Positions 41,118 through 41,680 of a DNA stretch of 41,680 nt are shown piece after piece. The position numbers and the translations under genes were made by a program. Source of the DNA: a virus. A model generated the notes under the pieces. It was not told where the DNA came from. It did not search any database and saw nothing but the letters and a program-made list of their open reading frames with translations. The stretch lies in the IMG/VR virus record IMGVR_UViG_3300047557_002709, positions 1 through 41,680 of that record, one strand, 5' to 3'. Positions within the stretch are counted from its first letter, which is position 1; every line of letters begins with the position of its first letter.

Positions 41118-41680
41118 ATGAATATTATTGAAACAACCGCACCAATATCTATTGATAATTTAAAAAAATACTTTGCTGACAAAACAACTTTTTTTATTAT
41201 CAATTATAAAGATAGTGCTCTAAAAAACACAAAATTATTAACTTATCTTTCAAATTTAGATATACCTTGTGATGTTAATTTTAAGGATTGTTCGGAAAAA
41301 GAATGTTTTGATATGATCAAAGACTATTTAAACACACAAACTATTGTTAATATTCCTTCTTTAGAAAAAGCAACCATTGGTATTTTGCAACAAACAAAAG
41401 GATTGGTTCCTATTGTTGACAAAGATTTTATTGAGGAAAACAAAGAAATATTAAATAAGTGGATATCAAAATTAGAAAGTTTGACTCTTTATAATATGTA
41501 TATTGTTAAAGATGAAACTTTTAAAGAGTTTGTTAACAGTTTCCCTGTCGATGAAACAAAAGAAATGACTGGAGTTAATTTTGTTAGTTTACTAAAACAC
41601 CAAAATTTTTATTCTTTCTACCAAAATACAAATCAGAGTCATTTGAAATTTTATCCATATTATTTTAATGAATATATTTT
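41118..41680 (+). CDS. Fourth cassette gene of unknown function (3'-partial)
   Basis: An ATG at 41118 follows AGGAG (41107-41111) and the stop of the Cys-His-Ser protein by two bases. The frame stays open to the window end (187 codons). It begins MNIIETTAPISIDNLKKYF, has FFIINYKDS and a polar, helical middle, and is rich in Lys, Asn and Leu with aromatic residues. I do not recognise a domain. It could be a partner of the modification system or the next structural gene. Confidence 0.75.
   Translation, partial: MNIIETTAPISIDNLKKYFADKTTFFIINYKDSALKNTKLLTYLSNLDIPCDVNFKDCSEKECFDMIKDYLNTQTIVNIPSLEKATIGILQQTKGLVPIVDKDFIEENKEILNKWISKLESLTLYNMYIVKDETFKEFVNSFPVDETKEMTGVNFVSLLKHQNFYSFYQNTNQSHLKFYPYYFNEYI

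Overview
This window reads as part of a tailed-phage genome of the T4-like myovirus superfamily. It is AT-rich and densely packed, with many genes overlapping by 1-20 bases. The T4 counterparts I can recognise are gp33, gp59, gp32, gp26, gp4, gp48, gp53, gp27, gp5 (split), gp25, gp6, gp7 and gp8. Many of the other proteins (PhoH, a Cas4/RecB-like nuclease, a DUF4815-type tail protein, long repetitive fibre-like proteins) are of kinds typical of marine and freshwater T4-like phages (cyanomyophages, pelagimyophages, methylophages). The phage tmRNA encodes the tag ANDERFALAA, which is of betaproteobacterial style. A betaproteobacterial host, past or present, is my best inference, but it is not proven.

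Layout. 1-3990: a run of short, translationally coupled genes of unknown function on the + strand. 3993-5356: PhoH-type ATPase and a PD-(D/E)XK exonuclease. 5353-5682: a consensus promoter followed by a circularly permuted, two-piece tmRNA gene (acceptor piece first, coding piece second). 5703-6490: a SleB-type cell-wall hydrolase and a small membrane protein, a possible lysis pair. 6490-8291: gp33 (late-transcription co-activator), gp59 (helicase loader) and gp32 (single-stranded DNA binding), with a consensus promoter before gp32 and a bidirectional terminator after it. 8321-14139, all on the minus strand: gp4, a possible gp2, a tail-tube-family protein, gp26, a previously hidden reading frame best explained by -1 frameshifting from gp26, a proline-rich protein with a glucosaminidase-like domain, and a helical membrane-segment protein. 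14172-28605 on the + strand: the baseplate genes gp48, gp53, gp27, gp5 OB fold, a helical protein, gp5 beta-helix spike, an unknown virion protein, gp25, gp6, gp7, a fibre-like protein and gp8. 28615-39050: very large DUF4815-type and fibre-like tail proteins with striking 7- and 11-residue repeats.

39051-41680 is the most unusual part. An intergenic GC-rich hairpin element is followed by a tightly overlapping cassette: a cupin-like protein, a radical SAM/SPASM enzyme, a protein whose C-terminus is a Cys-His-Ser repeat carrying its only cysteines, and a further unknown gene that runs off the window. I interpret this as a phage-encoded peptide-modification (RiPP-like) system acting on a virion or tail-associated protein.

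How the parts work together: gp33 with a sliding clamp would drive late promoters (a perfect TATAAATA sits before gp25). gp32/gp59 serve replication and recombination. The tmRNA may rescue ribosomes or favour phage translation. The minus and plus structural operons build the tail and baseplate. The cassette at the right end probably decorates a tail-associated protein after translation.
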